From Actinomycetes bacterium (lineage in GTDB: Bacteria; Actinomycetota; Acidimicrobiia; IMCC26256; Chersky-534), in the NCBI GenBank assembly GCA_025463865.1, contig JAODBH010000089.1, positions 1-44,997 on the forward strand: a DNA stretch of 44,997 nt, given 5' to 3'. The position numbers were made by a program, and so were the translations under genes. Below the pieces are notes generated by a model. It was not told where the DNA came from. It saw only the letters and a program-made list of their open reading frames with translations, and searched no databases. Of the stretch, positions 7,614-15,509 are shown piece after piece; within the stretch, counting starts at the first letter, position 1; the number at the start of each line of letters is the position of its first letter.

Positions 7614-8036
7614 ATGACCGACCCCCCGACGAGCAGCGGATCCGGCACGCCTGACGACCCGTGGCTGCTGCAGACGCCGCCGCTGAGCTCGCAGTACACG
7701 ATGCACCGCGACACGCGTGACGGCGTCGACGTGATCGTCTGCACCGTCGGCAAGACCGTGCTGCTCTACGACGCGCGCTGCCTCGACGATCTCCACGCCA
7801 TGCTCACCGCCAACGGCGACTGGGTCGAGCTCGGCTCGGCCGATGAGCAGAAGCCGGCGAAGGACGGAACCGTCGAGGCCTGGGGCCGAGCCCCCGACAA
7901 CCCGATCGGCGGCTGGTACGGCCTCAAGAAGGGACTGCGGGGCCGGTTCGGGATGTACGTCCCGCCGCTGATGGAGCACCTCGGACGGGCCGAGCTGGAG
8001 CACAACCCGCGCAACAACCGCATGCGCGCGATCTGA
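7614..8036 (+). CDS. Conserved small protein of unknown function
   Basis: A 140-residue soluble protein with no recognised catalytic motif. Distinctive segments are DDPWLLQTPPLSSQYTMHRD, DDLHAMLTANGDWVELGSAD and DNPIGGWYGLKKGLRGRFGM near the C-terminus, which ends in a basic NPRNNRMRAI tail. The many Trp/Gly-Arg positions suggest a compact alpha/beta fold conserved in actinobacteria, but I do not recognise a named function. The ATG at 7614 begins 12 bases after the rsbP-like stop, so it is likely the last gene of that operon. It converges on the TetR gene with only six bases between them. Confidence 0.75.
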   Translation: MTDPPTSSGSGTPDDPWLLQTPPLSSQYTMHRDTRDGVDVIVCTVGKTVLLYDARCLDDLHAMLTANGDWVELGSADEQKPAKDGTVEAWGRAPDNPIGGWYGLKKGLRGRFGMYVPPLMEHLGRAELEHNPRNNRMRAI

Positions 8037-8042
8037 TCGACG

Positions 8043-9035
8043 TCAGCCGGGGCGCGCCTGCAGATCGGCTTCGATGCCGTCGAGCAGGCGCCGCAGGTTG
8101 CGGTCGAAGCGGTCGGGGTTCGCCAGGTGCTCGGCGATCTGGCGCCACGCCTCCTCGAGGCCGTACTGCTCCGCGAGCAAGGCCAGCTGCGGGTAGTCGC
8201 CGGTCTCCACCAACCCGTTGACGTAGGCAATCATCTCGCCACCGCGCGCGATCTCCGTCGAGCTCGACTCGAAGTTGCGGTGGTGCAGGCAGTAGCCGAA
8301 CACGTACTCGTCCACCGCGGTGACGATGTCGAACCGGTCGGCGGGCGGAAGGTCGAGCGACGCGACGGCCTGCATCGTCTGGTCGAAGTGGCGGACGCTG
8401 TTGGGCCCGAGGGGCGGATCGTCGGTGATGTCGATGATCCACGGGTGGCGCTCGAGCGCGGCGCGGGTGCGGCCGGCGATACCGGTCAGTGCCTCGCGCC
8501 AATCCGACGGCATGGGCTCGTCGGGCGGATACAGCAGCTCACCCATCACGAAGTCGACGACCAGCGCAAGCAGCTCGTCCTTCGTCCGCACGTAGTGGTA
8601 GAGCGTCATCGTCCCGGCGTCGAGCTCGGCGGCGAGCCGGCGCATCGACAACGCGTCGAACCCCTCGGTGTCGGCGATGCGCGCGGCGGTTGCAGCGATG
8701 GCCTCGCGGTTGAGCCGCGGTCGACGCGCCGCGGGCTCGGTCCGGGTCCACAGGTCGAGGGTTCCGAGCCCCTCCGCCACCCGCGCCAGCACCTCGGCCT
8801 TCGCCGCCGCCTTGCTCGCGGTCCGGGCGTGGCGCTCCGTAAATCGATCCAGGGTGGCGGCTTTCTCCATAGCCTTGGCTGCCCGCACCTCGTGGCGGGC
8901 CGCCTGCTCCGCCATCTTCGCCGCCACCCGGTCGACCTTCGCGGCGGCCTTCTCCATCGCCCGGTCGACGGTCTCCGCGGCGCGGTCGGCCGGGGTGTCT
9001 GCTCGTCGCCCATCTCGACTGCGGTCGCTTGCCAT
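8043..9035 (-). CDS. TetR-family repressor with a long Ala/Lys-rich helical N-terminal extension
   Basis: At 330 residues this is about 100 longer than usual. Residues 1-95 are charged and alanine-rich, with heptad-like spacing (DRAMEKAAAKVDRVAAKMAE and similar), predicting a coiled coil or long helix. The helix-turn-helix follows at about 107-155 (IAATAARIADTEGFDALSM, then ELDAGTMTLYHYVRTKDEL). The C-terminal part, with WREALTGIAGRTRAALERHPW, resembles the TetR C-terminal ligand-binding domain of drug-efflux repressors. The start at 9035 is three bases from a GTAC-N3-GTAC site. It is divergent from an efflux ABC transporter that it probably represses. A shorter start cannot be excluded. Confidence 0.88.
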   Translation of the reverse strand: MASDRSRDGRRADTPADRAAETVDRAMEKAAAKVDRVAAKMAEQAARHEVRAAKAMEKAATLDRFTERHARTASKAAAKAEVLARVAEGLGTLDLWTRTEPAARRPRLNREAIAATAARIADTEGFDALSMRRLAAELDAGTMTLYHYVRTKDELLALVVDFVMGELLYPPDEPMPSDWREALTGIAGRTRAALERHPWIIDITDDPPLGPNSVRHFDQTMQAVASLDLPPADRFDIVTAVDEYVFGYCLHHRNFESSSTEIARGGEMIAYVNGLVETGDYPQLALLAEQYGLEEAWRQIAEHLANPDRFDRNLRRLLDGIEADLQARPG

Positions 9036-9037
9036 TC

Positions 9038-9102
9038 GTACAGCGTACCGCTAAGGTCCCCGCCATGAGTCGTACTTTGTACCAGGAAGCCGTACACCAT
9101 AC
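9038..9102. promoter_or_regulatory. Three GTAC-N3-GTAC operator-like sites between the TetR and efflux genes
   Basis: GTACAGCGTAC (9038-9048), GTACTTTGTAC (9072-9082) and GTACACCATAC (9092-9102, one mismatch) lie within 65 bases. They cover the 29-base divergent gap and the first codons of the ATPase gene. Such short inverted repeats are typical TetR targets. Multiple sites suggest cooperative autorepression and repression of the transporter. Confidence 0.6.
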
Positions 9103-10120
9103 GAAAACGGGCACCGGCGGCGTCACGGCACGCGGGCTCGGCAAGCGCTTCGGCGAGCAGTGGGCGTTGCGCGACCTCGACCTCGACGTCGTGCCCGGGT
9201 CCATCCTCGGCCTGCTCGGGCACAACGGAGCGGGCAAGACGACCGCGATCCGCATCCTGACCACGCTCTCCGAGCCCACCGAGGGCTCAGCCAGCGTGGC
9301 GGGGATCGACGTCACCGCCGATCCGACCCAGGTACGGCGCCGCATCGGCGTGGCCGCCCAGCAGGCGACCGTCGACGGCCTGATGAGCGCGCACAAGAAC
9401 CTGGTCATGGTCGGACGGCTGCATCACCTCACCAAGGCCGAGGCGCAGCGCCGGGCCCACGACCTGCTGGAGCGCCTCGACCTCGCCGACGCCGCGGAGA
9501 AGCTGGTGAAGTCGTTCTCCGGTGGAATGCGCCGACGCCTCGACCTCGCAGCCAGCCTGGTCGCGGAGCCTGAGGTCCTGTTCCTCGACGAGCCGACCAC
9601 GGGTCTCGACCCGCGCAGCCGCAACGACCTCTGGGCCATGCTGCGCGATCTCGTGCGCAACGGCACGACGATCATCCTCACCACGCAGTACCTCGAGGAG
9701 GCCGACCAGCTCGCCGACGACGTCGTCGTCCTCGACCACGGCCGCACCGTCGCGCACGGGACGCCCGAAGAGCTGAAGTCCCAGATCGGCACCGAGCGGA
9801 TCGACGTCACCGTCGGCGCCGTGCGGGAGCTCGAAGGTGCGGTCCGCGCCACCGAGGCCTTCGCGTCGAACCCGGCGACCCTCGACGAGCAGCTGCTCGT
9901 GGCCAGCATCCCGGTCATCGAGGGCACGCGCCTCATGGAGGTCATGCGCGCGCTCGACGCGGCAGGCATCGACGCCGTCGACCTGAACCGGCGCCAGGCC
10001 ACCCTCGACGATGTGTTCCTCACCCTTACCGGCGAGAAGGGCTCCGACTCCGACGCGGAGGCCGACCCCGACTCCGACTCCCGGAACGCCGAACCGACCT
10101 TCGAAGAGGTGCCGACATGA
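9065..10120 (+). CDS. DrrA-type ABC transporter ATP-binding protein (efflux)
   Basis: A 351-residue ATPase of the daunorubicin-resistance/ABC-2 exporter class. Motifs are Walker A LLGHNGAGKTTAIRI, signature SFSGGMRRRLDLAAS, Walker B VLFLDEPTTGLD and the H-loop region TTQYLEEADQLADDVVVLDHG, the last being diagnostic of DrrA-like proteins. A DrrA C-terminal regulatory domain follows, and then an acidic Asp/Glu/Ser tail (residues about 325-351). ATG 9065 has AAGG eight bases upstream. The frame is open to 9029, but that would run through the operator. It overlaps the permease gene by four bases (ATGA), making an exporter pair. The substrate is unknown, probably a hydrophobic drug or lipid. Confidence 0.92.
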   Translation: MSRTLYQEAVHHTKTGTGGVTARGLGKRFGEQWALRDLDLDVVPGSILGLLGHNGAGKTTAIRILTTLSEPTEGSASVAGIDVTADPTQVRRRIGVAAQQATVDGLMSAHKNLVMVGRLHHLTKAEAQRRAHDLLERLDLADAAEKLVKSFSGGMRRRLDLAASLVAEPEVLFLDEPTTGLDPRSRNDLWAMLRDLVRNGTTIILTTQYLEEADQLADDVVVLDHGRTVAHGTPEELKSQIGTERIDVTVGAVRELEGAVRATEAFASNPATLDEQLLVASIPVIEGTRLMEVMRALDAAGIDAVDLNRRQATLDDVFLTLTGEKGSDSDAEADPDSDSRNAEPTFEEVPT

Positions 10121-10965
10121 CCGCACTCGCCGACGCCGCGTCGCCCGACCATCTGAGCTTCGAGCGCGGTGCGCTGTCGGCGTGGTGGTCCGACACGCTC
10201 GTCTTCGCGGGCCGCAACATCGAGCACATCCGTCAGATCCCCGAGAAGCTCCTCGACGTCACACTGCAGCCCCTGATGTTCGTGCTGCTGTTCGCCTACG
10301 TGTTCGGCGGCGCGATCACGGTGCGCGGCGGGAACTACCGGGAGTTCATCATCGGCGGGGTGCTGATCCAGTCGTTGGCCTTCGGCATGAACGGACCGGC
10401 GACGGCCATCGCGACCGACCTCACCGAAGGCGTCATCGACCGGTTCCGATCACTTCCGGCCACGCGGACGGCCTACCTGTCGGGCCACTACGTCGCCGAG
10501 CTCGCGGGGATGGCGCTCTCGATCGCCGTCCTGCTCGGAGCCGGCCTCATCGTCGGGTGGCGCGTGCAGAGCGACCCGCTCTCGTTCCTGGGTGCGCTCG
10601 CCGTGCTGTTCCTCTTCTGCTCCGCGATGATCTGGCTCGGCACCTACATCGGGCTCGTCGTGCGCGCTCCCGACGCGGTGATGGGCGTGGCCTTCGTGGT
10701 CGTGTTCCCGCTCACGTTCCTCAGCAACGCCTTCGTACCCATCAACTCACTGCCGAAGGTGCTGCAGTACGTGGCCGCGTGGAACCCCGTGAGCGTCGTC
10801 GTCGCCGCCGTGCGTGAGCTCTTCGGGAACCCGAGTGCCCCCAACACGCTGCACGTCTGGCCCCTCGACCACGCCGTCTTCTCGGCCTTCGCGTACTGCC
10901 TGGCCATCCTCGTCGTCGCGGTCCCGCTGTCGCTCCGGGCCTACAAGATCCGCACGGCCGACTGA
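10117..10965 (+). CDS. DrrB-type ABC-2 transporter permease
   Basis: A 282-residue membrane protein with six hydrophobic helices and the ABC-2 signature. LLDVTLQPLMFVLLFAYVFG (residues about 45-64) and the C-terminal PINSLPKVLQYVAAWNPVS segment are typical of DrrB-like exporters. ATG 10117 overlaps the ATPase stop, so the two subunits are co-translated. Together they should export a substrate, with expression controlled by the divergent TetR repressor. The gene ends near a GC-rich inverted-repeat region that separates it from the convergent hexapeptide-repeat gene. Confidence 0.92.
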   Translation: MTALADAASPDHLSFERGALSAWWSDTLVFAGRNIEHIRQIPEKLLDVTLQPLMFVLLFAYVFGGAITVRGGNYREFIIGGVLIQSLAFGMNGPATAIATDLTEGVIDRFRSLPATRTAYLSGHYVAELAGMALSIAVLLGAGLIVGWRVQSDPLSFLGALAVLFLFCSAMIWLGTYIGLVVRAPDAVMGVAFVVVFPLTFLSNAFVPINSLPKVLQYVAAWNPVSVVVAAVRELFGNPSAPNTLHVWPLDHAVFSAFAYCLAILVVAVPLSLRAYKIRTAD

Positions 10966-10989
10966 GCCCGCCCCCTTCGGGCCTAGGCC
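10966..10989. terminator. GC-rich inverted repeats between convergent genes
   Basis: GCCCG-N7-CGGGC at 10966-10982 starts at the permease stop codon. The perfect palindrome GGCCTAGGCC follows at 10980-10989, just before the stop of the leftward hexapeptide-repeat gene. This suggests a compact bidirectional transcription barrier, though no T-tract is present. Confidence 0.35.
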
Positions 10990-10993
10990 AGGG

Positions 10994-12034
10994 TCACGTC
11001 GCTGCGAGGTCGGGGAGGTCGCCGGGGGCGAACGCCCAGGCAGGGGTGGGCAGCGGTCGCTCGGTGCGGCCGACCGCGCGGCCGGGAAAGCCGTCGATGT
11101 CGGTACCCGCGTCGAAACGCGAACGCTGCTTGACGACGGATCCGGCGCGGACGATGCAACCCTCGCCGAGCTCGCTGCCGTCGCACACGATCGCCGCGGG
11201 CTCCACGATCGAGCCGGCACCGATGTGGCAGCCGTGGATCATCGATCCCGGACCGATCACCACGCCGTCGCCGATGATCAGGCTGTTGTCGGGCAACAGG
11301 TGCAGGACCGTGTTCTCGAGGATCTGCACGTCGGCACCGATCCGCACCGGCCCGTGCGAGTCGCCGATGATCTTGACCCCGGCGCCGATGACCGTGCGCG
11401 CTCCGATCACGACGTCACCGGTGATCTCGGCCGTCGCGAACAACGTGGCCGAGGGCGCCACCGTCGGCATCACGTCGCGGAACGCGTAGAGCTGACCCAT
11501 GGGGGATGCCTCCTGGGGCGCTTCGACGACCGTCGTCGTCGGGGGCGGAAGGGACAGGTCGCCGTCGCGCAGCCCGGCGAGTCGATCGAGGTCCTCAGGC
11601 GATGCGCGCCGGATGATGCGCGCGGGCCGGCCGACGGCCACCGAGTCGTCGGCGAGGGTCATCCCGGCCGGGACGAGTGTGCCCTCGCCGAGGAAGATGC
11701 GGTCGCCGAGCGTGGCGCCGGGCATCAGGATCGTGCCGTTGCCGATCTCGCACAGGTCACCGACGGTCGCCCCCACGATCGTGCAGCGGTGGCCGAAGAC
11801 CGTCCGCCGGCCGATCGTGGTCGGCATCGCCGCGTTGCCGATGACGACGGAGTTCTCGAGCACCGCGGAGCCGGTGCCGACCTCGACGGCCCCGTCGCGC
11901 GCCCGTACGACCGCCCCCTGCGCGAGGCGAGAGCCGTCGCCCATCCGGATCCGGCCGATGACGACGGCCGACCCCGCGATGTGCAGGCTCCCCGCGGCGC
12001 GCTCGATGACCGGGTTGTCGGGCCCGGCGCTCAC
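10994..12034 (-). CDS. Double left-handed beta-helix (hexapeptide-repeat) protein, gamma-carbonic-anhydrase/acyltransferase-like
   Basis: A 346-residue protein with two hexapeptide-repeat domains, about residues 17-140 and 200-325. Both show the [LIV]-G-x4 periodicity (IGRIRMGDGSRLAQGAVV; GDVVIGARTVIGAGVKIIG; IIGDGVVIGPGSMIHG). A Pro-rich linker (about 165-180) joins them. The first ends in AVGRPARII, a phrase typical of gamma-carbonic-anhydrase-like proteins. Single-domain relatives form trimers with metal or acyl-CoA sites between subunits. A fused pair is less common, and no specific reaction can be assigned. GTG 12034 follows the zinc-finger gene by 28 bases, in a small direct repeat. Confidence 0.85.
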   Translation of the reverse strand: MSAGPDNPVIERAAGSLHIAGSAVVIGRIRMGDGSRLAQGAVVRARDGAVEVGTGSAVLENSVVIGNAAMPTTIGRRTVFGHRCTIVGATVGDLCEIGNGTILMPGATLGDRIFLGEGTLVPAGMTLADDSVAVGRPARIIRRASPEDLDRLAGLRDGDLSLPPPTTTVVEAPQEASPMGQLYAFRDVMPTVAPSATLFATAEITGDVVIGARTVIGAGVKIIGDSHGPVRIGADVQILENTVLHLLPDNSLIIGDGVVIGPGSMIHGCHIGAGSIVEPAAIVCDGSELGEGCIVRAGSVVKQRSRFDAGTDIDGFPGRAVGRTERPLPTPAWAFAPGDLPDLAAT

Positions 12035-12070
12035 GGACGGGCGCTCATGGATGGACGTGCGCTCATGGAT
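12035..12070. repeat. Tandem 18-bp direct repeat at a gene junction
   Basis: GGACGGGCGCTCATGGAT (12035-12052; first bases cgg acgg on the + strand) is followed by GGACGTGCGCTCATGGAT (12053-12070), differing at one or two positions. It covers the end of the zinc-finger gene and the region just before the hexapeptide-repeat start. On the leftward strand it yields repeated TGAGCGC start-like contexts. Confidence 0.6.
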
Positions 12071-12353
12071 GCTGGAACGACGGCGCCCCGACGAGCTCGA
12101 ACATGACGTCGTCGAGGTAGCAGTACCACCAGTCCTCCCCCGGTTCGTACGACTGGATGATCGGGTGCTCGGTGGCCTTGAAGTGCGCGCTCGCGTGCTT
12201 GTTCGGCGACTGATCGCAGCAACCCACGTGTCCGCAGGTCATGCACATCCGGAGGTGCACCCACCACCCGCCGATGCGCAGGCAGTCCTCGCATCCGGTG
12301 CTGCTGGGCTCGACGTCATGAACTTGATCGAGGTGCGTGCAGATTTCGCTCAC
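12063..12353 (-). CDS. UBP-type zinc-finger protein
   Basis: A 96-residue protein made of one UBP-type (ZnF-UBP) zinc finger. The ordered ligands are C5/H7 in ICTHL, the Cys pair GCEDCL, CMTCGHVGCCD, then HASAHF and H in EHPIIQSY, ending in DWWYCYLDDVMFEL. In eukaryotes this fold binds the ubiquitin C-terminus. The free-standing bacterial form occurs in actinobacteria and its partner is unknown. The GTG start has GGAGGAGG eight bases upstream. It lies upstream of the hexapeptide-repeat gene in the same direction. Family assignment is secure and function is open. Confidence 0.9.
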   Translation of the reverse strand: MSEICTHLDQVHDVEPSSTGCEDCLRIGGWWVHLRMCMTCGHVGCCDQSPNKHASAHFKATEHPIIQSYEPGEDWWYCYLDDVMFELVGAPSFQHP

Positions 12354-12432
12354 GGCTTCGCCTCCTCCACGGGCCGACGCGGCCGGCGGCTCAAACCGGC
12401 ATTACCCAGTGTGCGCCGTCGCCAGCCGGGTA

Positions 12433-13113
12433 TTACCCGCCGGCGCCAGACCGCTCGTCGGCGACCTTCTGCAGGACCTCACCGAACACGCCCGCATCCT
12501 GCGCGCCCGACACGCCGTACCTGCCGTCGACGACGAAGAAGGGGACGCCGCGGATACCGTACCCCTGGGCCTGGCGGACGTCGGCCTGCACCGCGTCGAG
12601 GTACTCGTCCTCCTGCAGGGAGCGGACCACGTCGGCCCGATCGAGCCCGAGCCCGGCCGCGAGGTCGGCGAGGTCCTCGACCCGTCCGATGTGACGTCCT
12701 TCGACGAAGTACGCGCGCAGGAGCCGCTCCTTCATCTCGAGCTGCACACCGTGGGCCTTGGCGTAATGGATGAGCTCGTGCGCCTTGAGCGTGTTGGTGT
12801 GCTGGAGCGCGTCGTAGTCGTAGTGCAGGCCCAACGACTCCGCGATCCCCGTCACCCGCTCGAGCATGCCGGCGATCTGGTCCTCCGGGTAGCCCTTCTG
12901 CACGAGGAACTCGGTCTCGGTGCCATCGAAGTCGAGGGGCGTATCGGGCGCGAGCTCGAAGCTGTGGTACTCGACCTCGACCGGTGCGCCACCCGTCTGC
13001 TCGTACGCGGCCACCCCGGCCTCCAGCTTGCGCTTCCCGATGTAGCACCAGGGACAGGCGACGTCGGACCACACGTCGATGTGGATGGGTTCGGTGACAG
13101 CCGTGTCGGTCAT
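12433..13113 (-). CDS. FrnE/DsbA-family thioredoxin-fold oxidoreductase
   Basis: A 226-residue protein with the DsbA thioredoxin-fold layout of the FrnE/2-hydroxychromene-2-carboxylate isomerase group. The CPWC redox motif is at residues 20-23 (WSDVACPWCYIGKRKLE). A helical insertion follows (ERVTGIAESLGLHYDY and TNTLKAHELIHYAKAHG), then the cis-proline loop GYGIRGVPFFVV near residue 193. No signal peptide is present, so it acts in the cytoplasm. It may reduce disulfides or polyketide-like substrates. The ATG at 13113 is chosen over a longer open frame because the domain begins ten residues later. Confidence 0.9.
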   Translation of the reverse strand: MTDTAVTEPIHIDVWSDVACPWCYIGKRKLEAGVAAYEQTGGAPVEVEYHSFELAPDTPLDFDGTETEFLVQKGYPEDQIAGMLERVTGIAESLGLHYDYDALQHTNTLKAHELIHYAKAHGVQLEMKERLLRAYFVEGRHIGRVEDLADLAAGLGLDRADVVRSLQEDEYLDAVQADVRQAQGYGIRGVPFFVVDGRYGVSGAQDAGVFGEVLQKVADERSGAGG

Positions 13114-13184
13114 GGCCCGGGCAACGACGCCGCGACCGGGCCTATTCCGCCCCGACGATCCGCGTGATCGGCGTGGAGCGCCCG

Positions 13185-13652
13185 CTACATCGCGGGCATC
13201 CCCAGCTTCCGGTGGTCCCAGCTCACGAACTTCTCCGGGTGCACGATGACCCCGACGCGCTTGTGGAGCATCTGCTCGACGAACGGGCGCATCTCCTCGG
13301 TGTACGGCGCGTTGTAGCGCTCGAACACCGAGATGCCGATCCCGTAGAGGCGGTCGCGGTCTTCGACGATCTCGGCGCGGCCCACGATCTCGACCCCGCG
13401 GAGCTGGTCGTAGGTTTCGCCGGTCTCGACCATGACGGTGATGGTGTCGTTGCGCCGGAGGTTCTGCACCTTCTGGCTCTTCGTCTTGGTCTCGAACGCG
13501 ATCAGCCCGTCGACCAGGCCGTACCACATGGCCACCAGATGGATCCTTCCGTCGGGACCGATCGACGCCAACGAGATCGAGTGCCGCTCCTGGAGGAAGG
13601 CCTCGATCTCCTCGGGACTCATCGTGATCTTGCCCCGCTCGTTCACACCCAT
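13185..13652 (-). CDS. PPOX-class flavin/F420-dependent split-barrel oxidoreductase
   Basis: A 155-residue single-domain split beta-barrel of the pyridoxamine-phosphate-oxidase-like superfamily. Segments are HSISLASIGPDGRIHLVAMW, then FETKTKSQKVQNLRR and RGVEIVGRAEIVEDRDRLYG. Such proteins bind FMN, F420 or biliverdin. The basic TKTKSQKVQNLRR loop fits phosphate-bearing cofactor binding. ATG 13652 has AGGAAGG nine bases upstream. It is transcribed leftward toward the FrnE-like gene, 71 bases away. The precise cofactor and substrate are not determined. Confidence 0.88.
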   Translation of the reverse strand: MGVNERGKITMSPEEIEAFLQERHSISLASIGPDGRIHLVAMWYGLVDGLIAFETKTKSQKVQNLRRNDTITVMVETGETYDQLRGVEIVGRAEIVEDRDRLYGIGISVFERYNAPYTEEMRPFVEQMLHKRVGVIVHPEKFVSWDHRKLGMPAM

Positions 13653-13698
13653 GTGATCTGCCTTCCTCGGTGGTCGTCTGGTCGCCGCAAGGGCACCA

Positions 13699-15483
13699 TC
13701 AAAGCACTGCCTGCTCGTCCCGGCGCCTGCGTGACAGCAGGCGGTTCCGCGGGGTCGTCGCGCTGTCCCGACCGGAGCGGAGCAACCGGCCGGGGCGGCG
13801 GTCCGTCACAGCGCCGTCGCGCACGACCTCCTGACCGGCGACGAGGACGGCGTCGATGCCGCGGCCCGACGTGAACAGGCGCGCGGAACCACCGGGAAGG
13901 TCGCGCTTCATGGACACGGCCGACGGGGCGATGGTCTCGGGGTCGAAGATCACGATGTCGGCCCATGTCCCGAGCTCGATCCGCCCCCGATCGGTGAGGC
14001 CGTAGAGCCGGGCGGGCACGTCGGTGAGCTCCTGCACCAGCTCCTCGAGCGTGAACACGTCGTCGTCGCGTACGAGCTCGGCGAACGACGCGGTGGAGTA
14101 CTCGACGTTGACCACACCCCGCACGTGGGCGCCGCCGTCGGATGCACCGAGCACGAGCCGGGGGTCGCGCAGCACGCGTCGGCGGAGCGCCCGCTGTTCG
14201 CCGGTGGCGACGGGCACGAGATACCGGGTGAAGCCGATCTCGAGTTGCGACTCGACCGCGAGGTCGAACACGGTCTCGAGGCGGCCGGCGCGGCGCTCCC
14301 CCGCGATGTCGGCGACGCTCCGGCCGACGAAGCGCTGCATCTCCGGGGCGGTCGCGTCGCTGACGAGCAACTCACCGAGCGCGTCGCGGAAGACCGTGGT
14401 CGGCCAGTCGGTGGCCGCTTCGAAGTTCGCGAGCAGCTCCGCGCGCATTCGAGGTTCCTGCAACGCGGCGTGGCGCGAACCCGGATCGAGCTCGAACAAC
14501 CTCGCGAACCCGGGCTGCGAGCGGAAGCCGGTGTCACTGTCGAGGAAGTCGGTCCGCACCCGGAAGTTGTGCGGCACCATCATCGGGACGATGGCGGCGC
14601 CCTCACTGCGCCCGACCTCGGCCGAACCGAGCTGCAGATCCTGGATGTCGGGCTTCCCGGGATAGCGCAGCAACACGGTGTTCCAGTTGACGTGGCGCCG
14701 CGCGGCGCGCGACATGGCGCTCATCAACGCGAGGTCCCGCCCCTCGGCGTCGAAGCCGTAGGCCGCCGACTCGGGGATGAACTCCAGGCTCGTGCCGGGA
14801 TGACGACCGCACTCGCGGGCCATCGCGATCATCTCCGCGTCCGTCGCGTAGGTGGGCGGCGTCGGGCGACCGTCACCGTCGAGCTGGGTCCGGGCCGTCG
14901 ACGACGAGAAGCCGAACCCGCCCGCCGCAAGGGCCTCGGAAAGCGCTTCACGCATCGTTCGCAGCTGTTCGGCCGAAGCGGGGTCCGACGACGCGGCCGC
15001 ACCCATCGCAAAGCGCCGCAGGGCCGAGTGCCCCACCATGAAGCCCACGTTGATCGCAAGGTCCTGGTGATCGACCGCGTCGAGGAACTCCGGGAACGAT
15101 CCCCACTCGAACTTCACACCGAGGCTCAGCGACTCGAGCGGGATGGCCTCCACCCGCGAGAGAAGACGGACCAGGAAGTCCTCGTCGTCGGGCGCGACCG
15201 GCGCGAGCGAGATGCCGCAGTTCCCCGCGATCACCGTCGTGACGCCGTGCAGGGGCGACGGCGAGAAGGTCGGGTCCCAGAACAGCTGCGCGTCGTAGTG
15301 CGTGTGGACGTCCACGAAGCCGGGACACGCGACGTGACCGTCGGCGTCGATGGTGCGATCGGCGTCCTCGTCCACCGTGCCGATCGCGACGATCCGCCCG
15401 TCGCGGACCCCGATGTCGGCGCGGCGGGCGGGGCGTCCGGTCCCGTCGACGACCATCGCGCCTCGGATTGCCACGTCGAGCAT
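13699..15483 (-). CDS. D-aminoacylase-like amidohydrolase (COG3653 family)
   Basis: A 594-residue cytoplasmic metal hydrolase. The N-terminal VVDGTGRPARRADIGVRDGR begins the small beta-sandwich. The HxH motif is in DVHTHYDAQLFWDP near residue 68, GNCG near 96 carries the bridging cysteine, and a late metal Asp sits in LGASDGGAHVRG. The length matches N-acyl-D-amino-acid deacylases. The two further His ligands (TH.R and SH.K contexts) are not evident, so the reaction may differ from classic deacylation. The ATG at 15483 follows the TauD stop by 26 bases, so the two form an operon. A second paralogue lies at 29824-31530. Confidence 0.88.
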   Translation of the reverse strand: MLDVAIRGAMVVDGTGRPARRADIGVRDGRIVAIGTVDEDADRTIDADGHVACPGFVDVHTHYDAQLFWDPTFSPSPLHGVTTVIAGNCGISLAPVAPDDEDFLVRLLSRVEAIPLESLSLGVKFEWGSFPEFLDAVDHQDLAINVGFMVGHSALRRFAMGAAASSDPASAEQLRTMREALSEALAAGGFGFSSSTARTQLDGDGRPTPPTYATDAEMIAMARECGRHPGTSLEFIPESAAYGFDAEGRDLALMSAMSRAARRHVNWNTVLLRYPGKPDIQDLQLGSAEVGRSEGAAIVPMMVPHNFRVRTDFLDSDTGFRSQPGFARLFELDPGSRHAALQEPRMRAELLANFEAATDWPTTVFRDALGELLVSDATAPEMQRFVGRSVADIAGERRAGRLETVFDLAVESQLEIGFTRYLVPVATGEQRALRRRVLRDPRLVLGASDGGAHVRGVVNVEYSTASFAELVRDDDVFTLEELVQELTDVPARLYGLTDRGRIELGTWADIVIFDPETIAPSAVSMKRDLPGGSARLFTSGRGIDAVLVAGQEVVRDGAVTDRRPGRLLRSGRDSATTPRNRLLSRRRRDEQAVL

Positions 15484-15509
15484 GCAGACCCCCGTCTCCG
15501 GCGTCGGCG

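Noticed and set aside
9038-9102. Short repeats read as a CRISPR-like or tandem array
   Set aside because: Units are 11 bases with unequal offsets and no spacers of CRISPR length. They fit operator sites better.
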